From the NCBI GenBank assembly GCA_025617745.1, contig CM046859.1, positions 23,870,006-23,934,005 on the forward strand: a stretch of 64,000 nt of DNA. Reading direction: 5' to 3'. Position 1 is the first letter of the stretch; each line of letters starts with the position of its first letter. Position numbers and translations under genes: made by a program. The notes beneath the pieces were generated by a model, which had not been told where the DNA came from, made no database searches, and saw only the letters and a list, made by a program, of their open reading frames with translations. Shown here piece after piece: positions 35,557 through 47,031 of the stretch. Source of the DNA: Heliocidaris erythrogramma (Eukaryota > Echinodermata > Echinoidea > Camarodonta > Echinometridae).

Positions 35557-35670
35557 GGGCAATTTTTGGTCATGATGGGTCAAGCAGAGGTGCATCTGCA
35601 GCGGTTGTTCTCTCTCAAACCTTCTCGGCGGGAGCAGGGGAGTCGGGTGTCGACCTCATGAAATTACACG
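35557..35670 (+). CDS. Gene B exon 5: DOMON end and start of b561 core
   Basis: 114 nt, phase 1 at both ends, residues 185-222 plus one base. It encodes AIFGHDG and then a Ser/Ala-rich linker and VDLMKLH. His190 in IFGHDG is the best candidate for the second axial haem ligand of the DOMON. His222 in LMKLHG opens the first b561 helix and matches the LvKaHg.lM motif carrying a haem-b ligand. So this one exon supplies a ligand to each haem domain. Gene A splices to a different terminal exon in place of this one and therefore lacks both. Confidence 0.88.
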
Positions 35671-37279
35671 GTAAGTTACATGCATGTTAGATATATTCTG
35701 CTGTATTAAAAGTTAGAGTGTTCATATATTTAATACACATTATACAATATTTTCTTTCTATGTGTGCATTTCTAGAATATTTGAAGCAAATGGAAATGCA
35801 CAAAAAATAAAGAAAAAAAAAAGATGAAAAAATAAATCATGGACACGGTCAACAGACCAAAGGATAGTGAAATTGAAAATAAGGTATGAACAGAGAGTTG
35901 AATTGAACGTTCGTAAGGCTAAGGCATGAAATGGGAGGAGTTGGTGAAAACATTCTCAAATAAGGGTTATGGACAACAGAATTAAACCACTACATGTATG
36001 TTAATATGACACGGAATAGTCCTCACTACATGTATTACAGGGATCATGATAGGGAAACAGCATTAATTCGAGGGATCGACAGTAGCTGTATAGACATTCG
36101 CGATGGCGGTGCTATATACTTTTGTTGTGACGTCTGCTGTCGGTACAGGCGTGCGTTATGAGTTTTTCTGTTGATCAGCTGATGTGTTTTAGTCAAGAAC
36201 AGGTCTAAAACACTATTGAAAAGTGACTTAAACATTGATTTAAAAGACAGTGTTTTTGTGGGTGTGCCATCGGGTTCCGTGGCAAAGCACCAATGTGCTG
36301 GTCGGAGGAAAATAAGAGCAGGACTGTATCATATTGTACGTAGCTCCGCGGCTGTCGATGAAAGACTGACAAGCCCCAGTCTCATTTACAGCTCATGTTC
36401 CACCTCTCTCTGTTAAGAACTTCCAAAATTGTGGAACAGTCATCTTCTAAAATCTTTGTTCTCAGAACGGATGAAATAATAAAAACTTGATGAATACTAT
36501 GTGAAAGCTGAAGTAAGTTGACGATCGATAGAAATGTACTAAAGCAAAAAGACCAGAAGTGGACAACACAACCAAGAGCTGCATGGACCCACATGAACCC
36601 ACATGACTGTTCTCGCAGCGTGCGTCAACCAATCAAAAACTAGCATAATTTGAGAAATACCTGTTGACGCCCTCTAGCTGCTAAATAATTTAATTTATTG
36701 TTGATCCCTTGAGTTGAAATATTTTGAAACATTGAATTGCTAGATACAGAGCCCTGCTAGTTTTGCACCCCATTATTTCATGTGAATTAGCCAAATTGGC
36801 ATGGTAACAAGGAATTCACAGTAGCCAAAATCTTGGTTTTAAACACATATTCTTGTCATGTTACTTGCAACCTTCCCACACTCTGAATTCTCTCCCATTT
36901 TAGAATAAACTGATCTATACATGTTGTTTTTGTAATTTGAATTGCAAAATGTTTTCCAAATTTCTTTCGATCATTGAAATTATGACAATGATATTAATGA
37001 TAATATTGACAATAAAAGCAAACATTTATGACATTACTGTACTATGTATAGGATTTTAAACATCATGGTGCTGTGTCCTTGCAACTGTTAAGGCAAACCA
37101 ATTGTCCTTGTGCCCGAAAGTGAGCTACATATATATGTACATGTACAAGTAGAACTACAGAATTGATGTTGCATTGTACATGAATACATAATATAAAATA
37201 TTGAAACAAATGACATATATATATATCACTGAAAAGAATTTTGAATTTGAAGCATTCAATTTGATTTTTTTTCTCCTAG
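35671..37279 (+). other. Gene B intron 5
   Basis: A GC-richer patch near 36050-36400 yields spurious frames on both strands and may be an old insertion; I could not identify it. No exon is supported. Confidence 0.5.
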
Positions 37280-37395
37280 GCTGTCTGATGATAATTGCTT
37301 GGATAGGCCTGGCTAGTATAGGTCTTACCATGGCTCGATTCTTCAAACCAATGTGGCCTGACTCTAAACTCTGTGATGTTAAAATCTGGTTCGCC
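37280..37395 (+). CDS. Gene B exon 6: b561 transmembrane helix 1
   Basis: 116 nt, phase 1 to 0, residues 223-261. It encodes GCLMIIAWIGLASIGLTMAR and FFKPMWPDSKL.D.KIWFA. The helix (about 219-243) continues from the His222 motif, and R-F-F-K marks its cytosolic end, as in FRRS1 and CYBDOM proteins. Confidence 0.9.
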
Positions 37396-38374
37396 GTAAG
37401 TTACCCTGAAAATGTCATGATTAATTTAAGTTTACAGAACATGTATGTAAATTATTTTACTGATCAGTATCTACTGATGATAATATAGAAGGAAAAAAAG
37501 CTTTGTGATAACATAATTGTACTGTTACCTAATAATGTTTATTTGTAAAATAAAATTGCAGCGTGTGAGTAGAATTGCAGATTTTTTTCCAGAGTATTGT
37601 TATGGTTTTTGAATAATGCATACTAAAGGACATTCAAACAAGAGTATAGTATTGAGTTAGCATACATGTATGAATACAATGAAGGCTTGAAAATACATCA
37701 TGTATTGTGTTGCAAAACATTTGGTATACTAATAGACATATATTTATGTGTAAATGAACATGGATAATATAACATAATTTGATATCAGTTTTGATAAAGT
37801 TTTTGACAACTTGCTTTGTCACCCTACCTGAAAACATTTAAAATGAGAATTCTCTTTGAGCTCACTTGGTTTTATTAAAGCTGTATGCCTTGATGTACTT
37901 ATGCTATATAGTGATATAGGTCTGTAAAATTTGCCATCACTTTAATAGGAAGTTCCTCATCACCCTTCCATTTACAGTCTAAACTTCAGTTTAGAAGTTT
38001 CCTCTTTCTTTTTCATTCGGAAAGGGCACTGTGCATTGTGCTTCTACAAAGAATTTTGAACTTTAATTTATTTAAAATTGATATTAGAATGTTGTGTGTC
38101 TGGATATTTATCAAAATACATCCATCACAGTCCCTGTTGGACTTTAAAAAAATATGCATCCAAACTAGGAATAAATTGTATGAATACTGGTTATTTGTTT
38201 CATGAACACGTGCATCCATATCGTATTTTTCACTGTTTGAAATAATTTGTCAGCATAATCAACAATTTATGAGACACGCAAGTTATGAGTATACCATCGA
38301 AATGTACAAAATGGGTCATGCTGTATGCTGGAGAAACACTGGCTGCATCATTGTCTTTTTCTTTTCTGCTACAG
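37396..38374 (+). other. Gene B intron 6
   Basis: No further exon or clear repeat. Confidence 0.6.
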
Positions 38375-38479
38375 ATACATCGAGCTTGCATGATTTTAGC
38401 AGTTTTGCTCTTCATAATTGGTTTTATTGTGATCTTTGTCCATGTGGGAGGATTCCTAGAACTCAGAGCAGATACAGAT
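38375..38479 (+). CDS. Gene B exon 7: b561 transmembrane helix 2
   Basis: 105 nt, phase 0 at both ends, residues 262-296. It encodes IHRACMILAVLLFIIGFIVI then FVHVGGF. His263 (W-F-x-I-H-R) is a conserved haem ligand. The exon is symmetric, and skipping it would delete one helix and one haem ligand. Confidence 0.9.
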
Positions 38480-38499
38480 GTGAGTATTCGTACTGAAAT

Positions 38500-38640
38500 T
38501 AAAATAATGATAATGATTATAACAACAACAACACTGATAATATCATAAATAATAATAATGATAATGATCACAATGTCAATGAAAATGACAATGACAGTTG
38601 CTGTGGTAATGATAATTTCATTATGCATTATTACAACATA
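38500..38640. repeat. AT-rich ATAATG/ATAATAATG microsatellite
   Basis: Imperfect TAATGA and AACAAC units begin about 20 bp after the exon 7 donor. Confidence 0.75.
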
Positions 38641-38669
38641 CATGTATACACTTATGCCGTATCCGGAAA

Positions 38670-41333
38670 AGTACCCCTAGAAATTGCCTCCCAGAAAACT
38701 ACCCCCCCCCCCTCCCCCGGACAATTGCCCCCGGACAATTTCCCCCAGGACAACTACCCCCCCAGGACAACTACCCCTTGAATATTTATATTTACGGGAT
38801 ATTACAACGTACCTGTATACATTTATACCGTATCCGGACAAGTACCCTTGACAAGTACCCCCCCCCCCCCCCCCCCGAACAACTACCACTGCACTATACA
38901 TTATTTTATATTAATGTATTATTACAACATACATGTATACCGTTTCCGGACAACTACCCCCTGGACAATATGTTAAAGTAGCTATTCAAAGAAAATCACA
39001 AATATGGCAATTAATGTATCACTAGAAACTCGGAAGCTTACAGATGGCAATCGTATAAGTTTTATGTCAACTGCGTATCTGATGATTATAAAAACAACAC
39101 AAATAAAAGCTCTTCTCAGCATCTGGAATATCCGAGGATTCGCCAGAAATATAGCGATGTTTTGATGTCGTCACACTCGGGATCGATCCTGCTTAATGAA
39201 TGAACGTAATTGCAATGCAATTATTTATCAAATTATAAAGAGTTTGGTGTATTTAAACATGACCTTATTTCACACCATTATAAAGGGAAAGTGAAACTGA
39301 TTCTGATAGCTAAAACTGTTTGATTGTAAATACACAGGAGAAGGGTCAATGATCAATGAAATAAACCCCACTTTCAAATTTAAAAGCCCTCCGAATAATA
39401 GCAGGATGGTATTCGTTCCCTCTTGAAACGCCGAACATGCCCCGGTGCAAGCAGCTGAAAATACAATGGCGTCTTATTTTGTTTACAAGTGACTGATTCC
39501 TTTATTTTTTTAACGCTGCATTTTTCATCAAAATAATACCATACACGAAGTTAAGAGTGAGGCAACAGACTAACATTAAGACTGACGCTAGTGAAGGAAG
39601 AGAAATAAGTGAAGAGGAGATGACAAAATAGGCTCTGAAAAATGTGTAAGATGTTATGGGACATCGTCTGCTTAGACAGGACTGGTCCATGGTGTGTCGT
39701 CACATATCTCAGCAGCGTTCGAGGAGCTCTTCAGCTGCTATATCGGGGGCTGTATTTTACCGTTTTATAATTGATAATAATCATTACTTCAAATGTTTCC
39801 AAGCGTTGAATTTGGATAACCTTGTTTAATGTATGCCATCTATGCAATAATAAGTATTAAGCCAATATTTAAAATCATTAAAGTTCTACTTTAATGATTT
39901 GGTAAATGTTTTCGATGAAGACTGCCATCCACCAATGCTTGGTGAGAAGAAAATATCTTGTTTATTCGTGGACGACCTTGTATTAATATCCAAATCTTCA
40001 GATGATTTTCAGACGTCCTTAAATAATCTTGATACGCATTGTAAATACAGTAATCTACAAGTTAATATTAAAAAGACAAATATCATGATTTTTAATAAAA
40101 TGGGTAGACATATATTTGGGGTTGATATTTAAACCTTCAGGCAGTTTTTCTCACGCTGTAATTAACTTGATGACCAAAGCAAAAAAAGGCAATGTTTTTT
40201 TGAGAAGCACCCTAGCCAGTGACTGTTTATCGGTAATAAAGTTATTTGATAGTTGTATCAAACCAATTGTGTTATACTGCTCTGAATTTTGTATATACTA
40301 AAGATTGAAAAGGGGAATTTAGAGAACAGATATAATTCAATCACACCTGAGAAAGTGTATGTTAAATATTTGAAGGATATGCTTGAACTCAACAGAGGAG
40401 CTGTTAGCAGTGCTGTTTTATCGGAACTAGGACGATACCCATTGTCCATAGCCAGTTTAAAATTGATGATTGGTTTTTGGTTACATGTTATAAATTCAAA
40501 TGCCAATAGTCTACATGTAATTAATATTGCATAGCATTCAAACATGAAAATGAAGAACAGGTTCTGTCAACAATTAAAAGTATTTCTGAACGATAAAGGT
40601 TCTGATCACATAAAAGAACAACCAAAATACATTTTCAAAACGGCAACTTATTTATTGGCAGTAAATTGCAAGAAAGATATATAAGACATTGGCAGAGAAC
40701 TCTCTGAGGCATATTGTAGCAAACTTAGAACATATAAGAACAGAAATATACGTATAGCCAAGTAGAAAAATACTTATTAGATATAGACAAGTCACATATC
40801 AAAAACTTGTTTAAGAATAAGAATAAGCAAATTAGTGATTGAACAGGGATGCCACAAAAATTTATAAGTTAGTAAGCGTATATGTCCCACCTGTCAATCT
40901 GACGTAGAAACTCAATTTCATGGTATTATGCTATGTCCACCATACAAAAAACAAAGAGAAAAACTGTTTCATAACATATACCATAGTACCTTCATTTAAA
41001 GAATTGGGCGAACTAAAAACATTTAACTATATAATGCAGATTAGCGACTATGACATAAGCAAGATCTGTGTCAACTCCATCAGTAATATGTACAGTGACA
41101 GAATAAAAAGTACTACAGGCTCAAAATAGGTTAAAGAGTTTGGCAGGAGGATTCTGGGGGTAGTTGTCCTGGGGATCATTGTCTGGGGTATCATCCTTGG
41201 GGGGTAATCGTCATTGCATGGGGCGTAATTTTCCTTGGGGTAATTGTTCTGGGGGGTAGTTGTCCTGGGGATATTTGTCTTGAGGAGTAGTTGTCGTGGG
41301 GGTAGTCGAGGCGGGGGGTAGTTGTCCTAGAAT
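38670..41333. mobile_element. Foldback-like structure with inverted C-rich/G-rich arrays
   Basis: The left array (about 38670-38968) repeats units such as CCCCCAGGACAACTACCCC. The right array (about 41149-41333) repeats the reverse complement, GGGGGTAGTTGTCCTGGGG. The enclosed ~2.2 kb holds a LINE reverse-transcriptase relic (39885-41130) and about 0.9 kb of unidentified sequence (38970-39884). Arrayed inverted termini resemble foldback elements; the LINE may be cargo or a later insertion. The whole structure is within intron 7 of gene B. Confidence 0.65.
39885..41130 (+). pseudogene. LINE reverse-transcriptase relic
   Basis: The first frame reads FYFNDLVNVFDED, HPPMLGEKKI then CLFVDDLVLISKSSDDFQ and LQVNIKKTNIMIFNKMGR. 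The F-V-D-D box matches the (F/Y)xDD catalytic motif of non-LTR reverse transcriptases, and the following LQVN.KKT pattern fits CR1/L2/Jockey-type elements. After several frame changes, pieces continue (FDSCIKPIVLYCSEF, VKYLKDMLELNRGAVSSAVL, ELGRYPLS). Stops and frameshifts make it non-functional, and the 5' part is missing. Confidence 0.82.
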
Positions 41334-41339
41334 CACTAA

Positions 41340-41849
41340 ATCTTGAGGATAAGATGAAATCCTGTGGATTTGGGAAACTCTAACATTCTGTCAACGCTAA
41401 ATCTAAAATGACTACCATGCAGAATTGTGCTTTAAAACCAGAAATTTTAGCAAATATTGCTTGATGGCAACAAGAAACTTGGCTTGCGCAAATTGCAATA
41501 AAATGCATGTTGTGACTCAGTCATTTTGTGGCATGACAGTTTTGTAAGTATTGGCCTTTCGATAAATTTTGTCATGCCTGTGTAAGCTTCTACATGCAGT
41601 TTTACAGTAGTGGTAAAAATTCAGTGCGAATGCCAAAGAAATTGAGAGGGAATAAAGGAAAGTAACAAAATAGAATGGAAATACACTTTAGAAAAGGTGG
41701 AGGACAGTATAGAAAGACATTTTTTCTAACAAAATAAATGGAGAAAATTCAGGAAAATGATCTGATAGTAAAGGAAATGAAATCAAGTGAAGAACAATGA
41801 GAAAGAATGCAAAAGATTCTGACTGTGTTTTATTTGATATTGTACACAG
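41340..41849 (+). other. End of gene B intron 7
   Basis: No feature other than the exon 8 acceptor (ACACAG at 41844-41849). Confidence 0.6.
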
Positions 41850-41953
41850 AGCCGGCGTCGATTCACCCATGCAATCCTAGGCGTGATTGTAACAGTTCTT
41901 GGAATCATCAATCCTATTATGGCTATCTTCAGACCTCACCCTGGTACTCCCAA
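41850..41953 (+). CDS. Gene B exon 8: b561 transmembrane helix 3
   Basis: 104 nt, phase 0 to 2, residues 297-330 plus two bases. It encodes SRRRFTHAILGVIVTVLGII then NPIMAIFRPHPGTP. His303 (in x-x-H-A-x-L-G) is a conserved haem ligand. The N/Q-P.(M/L)A.FRP motif is diagnostic of the FRRS1-type b561 domain. The RRR before the helix fits a cytosolic loop. Confidence 0.92.
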
Positions 41954-42773
41954 GTAAGTGTTTCTTTCACTTTGTATTTAAAGGCGATGTTAAAGCTCAT
42001 GGACAGTTTTGGTAGCAAAAAGGGAATTAGAAAGAAAAGTATAGTCTCATGTTGTTCTCTTTGTATAAACAAAAGCATGTAAGAGATCATGTGGTATTCC
42101 ATCAATGATTTGCTGTGAATGTTTGAAATGTGTAAATATCTGTAAGGAACATTAGATCAAATGCTGCCCAACGCTAATAACTTTCCACTCCGATGGTTCC
42201 CCATGCAACAGTCTCGGGGGGGGGGGGGGGGGGGGGGGGACTTCACGTGGAGATAGCATGATAGCATGTGTGTCAACGTGTTTGGAATACACGTATTCCT
42301 CATAGGTTTTTGCACGCATTATAGCGTTTAGTGCACACTGCCGTTGTTGGAGTTTATATTCCCTGGCCCGGTATATAAATTGATTTTTACCTCTCATTTG
42401 TAAAATATTTCACTTTAGGAGGTGAAATCTTCACAGCATTGTAGTATTGCTAGTATCTTGCTATTTATCAACAAAACTCCAAGAAATCTGACAAAGCTTT
42501 TTTTTTTGAGTACCCAAACTTAAACATTACCTTTAAGCAGTTTTGAGGTAAAATAAAAGTGGTTGAATTGTGCATATAAAAGCATCTTGAAGATTCATAC
42601 AAAAACATTAATCCTTTATTGTATTAAACAGAAATCTGCTCCATTATACCTTTCTCACCAAGACCACTTCATAAAAAGCTTTAGGGTCATATGTGTGAAT
42701 TACATGTACATGTACCTAGAAATGTTATTTTTATTGCTGTATAATCTTTGCATTGTCCTCTTTTTTTTTTTAG
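41954..42773 (+). other. Gene B intron 8 with long poly-G run
   Basis: A run of about 24 G lies at 42216-42239. Nothing else is recognised. Confidence 0.7.
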
Positions 42774-42832
42774 TCGACCCATCTTCAACTGGGCTCACTG
42801 GGCTGTGGGAACTAGCGCTCTTATCTTGTCAT
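42774..42832 (+). CDS. Gene B exon 9: start of b561 helix 4
   Basis: 59 nt, phase 2 to 1, residues 331-350. It encodes NRPIFNWAHWAVGTSALILS. His339 in the FNW.HW..G motif is the fourth conserved b561 haem ligand. A strong T-run acceptor and TCAT/GTAAGT donor bound it. This is one of the most recognisable FRRS1-type signatures. Confidence 0.93.
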
Positions 42833-43066
42833 GTAAGTAGTATGTAGGAGATAAAAACTGTTGGATGCTTTATCAAAGGGTGAACCTTGCATATACATGT
42901 ATTTCAATTTATATCTTATATTCTTACTTCTCGTTTGTTTGGATGCGGAAAAGTACCCAAATGTATTCCAAGTACATGTGTTATTTATTCTTTATGTGTT
43001 TCATTAAAAAGGATATATTCATAAAATGCTGAATATGAATATTAAAATGTTATACTTTGAATTAAA

Positions 43067-43336
43067 GATAAAGTTGAGTTCTGGTCATGCAATTGCTTTA
43101 TGAAAGAAACTGTCTCAAAGCAATTGGGAAAGGCTTATCATGTCTACATGCCGAAAAGCACATGCACTGCACACAGAAATGGGTATATGGGACTGCACAC
43201 ATATGTGGCATGAACACTTTAGATATTTCTGGTTATATTGGGGGGCATTTGACCCTCATGAGGGCATTTGTGGGGCAGTCATTTTCAGTGGACGGTCTTC
43301 CAAACTGACATAATTTCACCTTTCCCAGAACTCAAC
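43067..43336. mobile_element. Repeat family 3 copy in intron 9, forward
   Basis: GATAAAGTTGAGTTCTGGTC opens it and CCCAGAACTCAAC closes it, giving GTTGAGTTCTGG-type inverted ends. Confidence 0.7.
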
Positions 43337-43747
43337 CGAATTAAAGGGGTTATTTTAGATTGCAACTCTAGTTTTATCAACTCTCTTTTTTTTTTCTTCC
43401 CCCCCCCAAATCAGTGTTGCTACATGTACCTATATTTACGGGACCTTCATCAAAAGGTTCATTATTTCACTGCAGCTTTTCATGTAGTTCCAGCTGTTTT
43501 CATGGAAAACTGCATCTATCTACTCTTGAAAACTTAATGTCTTTTTATCCCAGTGCACCTGCATACAAAGCAGCAGCAAACATACCTGCGAAGGGTGCAC
43601 TTATTTTGTTTGAGGTTCTTGATATTGTATAATAATTTCACACCTTTCAGTATTGATAATGTCTACGATTACCGTAGAAGTTTTTGTTAAAAAAGATGAA
43701 CTTATAATTTGTAGAAAATATTGTGTTGGCAGGTGTTGAACTAGAGA

Positions 43748-44123
43748 AGGATGAGTTCTGGGAAAGGTGACAACATTTTTTTGAGCTTTCTCATTCTTTT
43801 ATGTCAGTTTGGAAGAACACATAGAAATGTCTCCCTGAAAAGGATTGCTCCTCAAATGCCTTCATATTTGAAATATGACGAGAAATAGCTGAAGTGTTCT
43901 GTCCAAACATTCATGCCACATGTATGTACAGTCCCATATACCCACTTCTGTGTGCAATGCATATAATTTTCAGCAAGATTGTGTCAATATCTTATCATTT
44001 TGATGATATCAAAATCTCACAGAATGTACCAATTCTTATAGGTAGACATGATCAACCTTTCCCAAATGCTTTGAGACTGTTTGTTTCACAGTGTAATCGC
44101 ACGACCAGCACTCAACTTTATCT
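43748..44123. mobile_element. Repeat family 3 copy in intron 9, inverted
   Basis: It runs antiparallel to the 43067 copy: TGAGACTGTTTGTTTCACAG and CACTCAACTTTATC match the reverse complement of that copy's start. The two arms are about 410 bp apart and 73 bp upstream of exon 10, so the pre-mRNA could fold into a long imperfect duplex. Confidence 0.7.
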
Positions 44124-44196
44124 TGAATAAAATGTGGAGTAACTTGTGGCCTTCCTGCACTAACATGCATTGTCTTTATTTCTGTCCATTTGCTAG

Positions 44197-44361
44197 TTGT
44201 GACAGTAGGGCTAGCTCTGGTACCTATCCCCATTGGGTCTGGAGGTAACATGCTGCCTAATCTTCAGGGCTACACCTTCTGGGTTCTCATTGGTTTCTTT
44301 GTGTTCAAGTTTGCCATGTGGATCATCTTTGAAGTGGTCCGATGTGCCACCGACAGTGAAG
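44197..44361 (+). CDS. Gene B exon 10: b561 helices 4-5
   Basis: 165 nt, phase 1 at both ends, residues 351-405 plus one base. It encodes the end of helix 4 (VTVGLALVPIPIGSGG), a short loop (NMLPNLQG), and helix 5 (YTFWVLIGFFVFKFAMWIIF), followed by EVVRCATDSE. All five helices of the core are then complete, with the C-terminus of this part predicted cytosolic. The symmetric phase would allow in-frame skipping, which would destroy the core. Confidence 0.9.
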
Positions 44362-44660
44362 GTAAGAATTCGCGGTGGAGATATTTGCCCAAATTTGGCT
44401 CAGTGACTTTTTATTCAGAGCCTTAGAAAATATACCAAATGCTTGATTAGAAAGAGAAAACCATGTTGTATTTGACACCAGTACTTTTAAAAAGAAACAT
44501 AAGCTAGAAATCATTAAAATGCATGTAGGATTATGATGAGAGGTACAAAATCACTGTTTTTCAAGATACATGTAACTAAAATCAAACTATTGAAAATTTG
44601 ATTATATATCTGGTTGAACACAATCATTCTAATCTTCCCAATTTATTTGTTTTTGAAAAG

Positions 44661-44731
44661 GTCGTTCCGATGACATCCCTCTGGGTGATAAAAATGATGC
44701 TGTTCAGGTACCCGATAATAAAGGCCCAGGG
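44661..44731 (+). CDS. Gene B exon 11: cytosolic linker before alternative C-termini
   Basis: 71 nt, phase 1 to 0, residues 406-429. It encodes GRSDDIPLGDKNDAVQVPDN and K-G-P-G, a polar acidic linker. The donor GGG/GTAAGT is strong. A weaker internal donor, CAG/GTACCC at 44706/44707, would also be in phase 0. Every candidate downstream 3' exon is entered in phase 0, so this exon is the splice hub. Confidence 0.82.
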
Positions 44732-46147
44732 GTAAGTTCAGATCTCTTTCACTATTGCTTAGTGATTTCAGTATTTTCGTAGTGATTCCACTGCTGTTTT
44801 ACTATTTTGTAGTTTATTTCATCATTTCACAACAATTTGTAGCATTGCCTTCGGGATCTTTATCATTATTTCAGCCTTTTTTTGGTATACAACTTTACGA
44901 CATAATGCTCCTGCGACAATTTCTCTGCGGACAACTCCATTTTTGATAATATCAAGGCTGATAATGTCCAATGTATGTCCATCGTGCATAAGTAAATAAT
45001 TCTCTAAAGTATGTGCTTTACAAGAAAATCGGGTGACACAGTTCATTAGGTAGTTTAGCGAAACTCAATGGTGCATAAAGACGCAGGGAAGACACAAAGA
45101 GGAAAATTGCTAGTTTTGTCTGTACTTCTGAAATTAGAATCGGACAAATCTGAATAAAAGTTTTCATATTATTTTGTTTAATAGTGTTCAGAGCTCTAGG
45201 TAAATACTAATTCTATATCCTAATATTTGGGTTCTTTCTCTATAGAATAGAATACAATACAATACAATAAGCATTTAGTACGCCCTTCCCATAAGGCTCG
45301 GAGCGTTTACAAAATATTTAAATTAAATAGAACACATTATATTTTCTTATATAAACACAAATCAGAAAACTCTTCAATCGTCCATGTGGGAACTACCAGG
45401 TGGTTTTATGGAGACAAAATGTAATGAATGTACCTGTTACAAAGTTTGATAGCGGATTTAAAATAAATATGATTTCACAGCATTTTTAAAGGTCTTTATG
45501 GATGCTGACTGTCTAATGGTCAAGGGGAGATTATTCCATAGCCTCGATGCAGTAACTGTGAAAGTCCTATCACCTGACCAATAAAATTTTGATTTTGAAT
45601 AATTTTGTGACATGTGTCTTTCCCGCCTTTTTACGTGCCACGACGTTTTGCTATTAAAGCTACTTTATGAATTTCTAATGCCAGTCATATTTCAAATTTT
45701 TGACACTGAACCCAACACTGTTCCTAATTCCTAACTCTAACCCTAAACCTGAACTTAAACCTATCTCAGACCAAGCTCTAACCGTATGTCTTTGACGAAA
45801 AAGCCCAGAGTGAATGTCGCTAGAGCAAACGTTGGATCACTGCATTTTTATCTCTTGTAGAATCTTGCTTTTGTATCAGTCAGTATAGATTTATGTATCA
45901 TTTGTGGTTAGTCATGTTTAGTGTACCTTTCCCTCCATAATGTCTTTGAACACATTTGATCTTTTCGTCTTATTTCTGATATTCAATGTGATGATCATTC
46001 TCCTTGTATTTTCTCTTTTTTTCTCTCTCCAAGAATGTCTTTTAAAGCCTATGTGTAGTATTGAAAAGACTTGATTTGCTACAGTTAGATTTGTTACAAA
46101 TTTTAGTTGGAGAGTCTTTTAACGGCTGCAAATTTTGTTTCTTTTAG
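44732..46147 (+). other. Gene B intron 11, first part
   Basis: Contains a minus-strand SINE/LINE tail (separate entry). The remainder shows no exon. A CCTAAC/CCTAAA-like short stretch near 45725-45760 is not a telomere array. Confidence 0.5.
45246..45600 (-). mobile_element. SINE/LINE 3'-tail element
   Basis: On the minus strand it ends TTTGTAAACGCTCCGAGCC, ATGGGAAGGGCG, AATGCTTATTG and then (TTGTA)n. This is the widespread tail (GTAAAGCGC..GAGCC...GGGAAGGGCGCTATATAAATGC type) shared by many invertebrate SINEs and their partner LINEs. The body at 45300-45600 is unidentified. Confidence 0.55.
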
Positions 46148-46180
46148 AGTGGAGTCATCAACAAAAAGGAGGAAAAATAA
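46148..46180 (+). CDS. Gene B alternative terminal exon 12a (short charged tail)
   Basis: After a TTTCTTTTAG acceptor, reading in phase 0 from exon 11 gives SGVINKKEEK and TAA. The product would have 439 residues, five transmembrane helices and a basic-acidic cytosolic end. The ending does not fit a KKxx or KxKxx retrieval signal exactly. AGAG at the acceptor allows a shifted start (AG at 46149-46150), which would give a different short tail. Small size makes it less certain than the core exons. Confidence 0.5.
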   Translation, partial: SGVINKKEEK

Positions 46181-47031
46181 TTTAGATCAGAATGTTGCTA
46201 GCTAAACCACCTTTTGCTTTCATTTGATATTTTAATTCCCCCTAAATCATTTCAGTTGAAATGTGCATAGAGGCTCTTTGGAAAAACAAAATCTTATGTT
46301 TCTATATATCCAAAATATATAGAATATTATTCTGTATTTCATGCTCCTATACATGCACTTGGCATTTTGTATCGTTTCATCTGTGTAGAAATACATGTCA
46401 GTTGGTCACTATTGTTATAGATCACCAAGAATGATATATTTAGCTGTCAAGCACGAAAATGTAACCAGTCATTTTCCATAAACAGATCTCATTTGTATAT
46501 GTAATTTGTATATTCTTTAGCTCTTGCATAGAAAGTGAATATCACATTTTAGATACAGTTTGTGTTGCAATTCTTTCACTGTAGGATTTTATTAATTCTC
46601 TCTTTAGGGTTATGTAATGTGTATGTTTCCCAAAGTGTAGGGACTGTTTTCATGGACGATTGTGTCATTGTGCTTTTCATTTTTTTTTACTGTTGTCCGG
46701 ATTTGTGCAGGAGGCAACCTGTTGGAATGGGTTAGCCTGTTGTAGGCATGTTTGCATTCTGGATTCATAATCATCCACAAGTATCTGAGCTGATAGAGGA
46801 TTTTCTTTACTGCTCCACTCTCCTTTTGGGTGTCTAAACCCTTCAGTGTTATGACAAATTTAAGTGGGTGTGCCTGTCATGTGATTTGTGTGAGCATGTT
46901 TGCTTTCATTCTGGGCTTATAATCACCCAGAATATGATCCAGTTGGCAGTGTGAATTGTACTCTCTCATAGCTTCATGCTGCTTGGCGGTGCTTGACTTC
47001 TCATTTGTATTGTAATGGAACAGAAAGCATA

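Noticed and set aside
36044-36416. GC-richer patch with frames on both strands in intron 5
   Set aside because: Could be an old insertion, but I found no terminal repeats, target duplication or protein motif to support a call.
38230-38643. 137-residue Ile/Val-rich minus-strand frame
   Set aside because: It reads the complement of exon 7 and the adjacent ATAATG microsatellite.
45725-45785. Telomere-like CCTAA repeats
   Set aside because: Only a few scattered CTAAC/CTAAAC words, not a tandem TTAGGG array.
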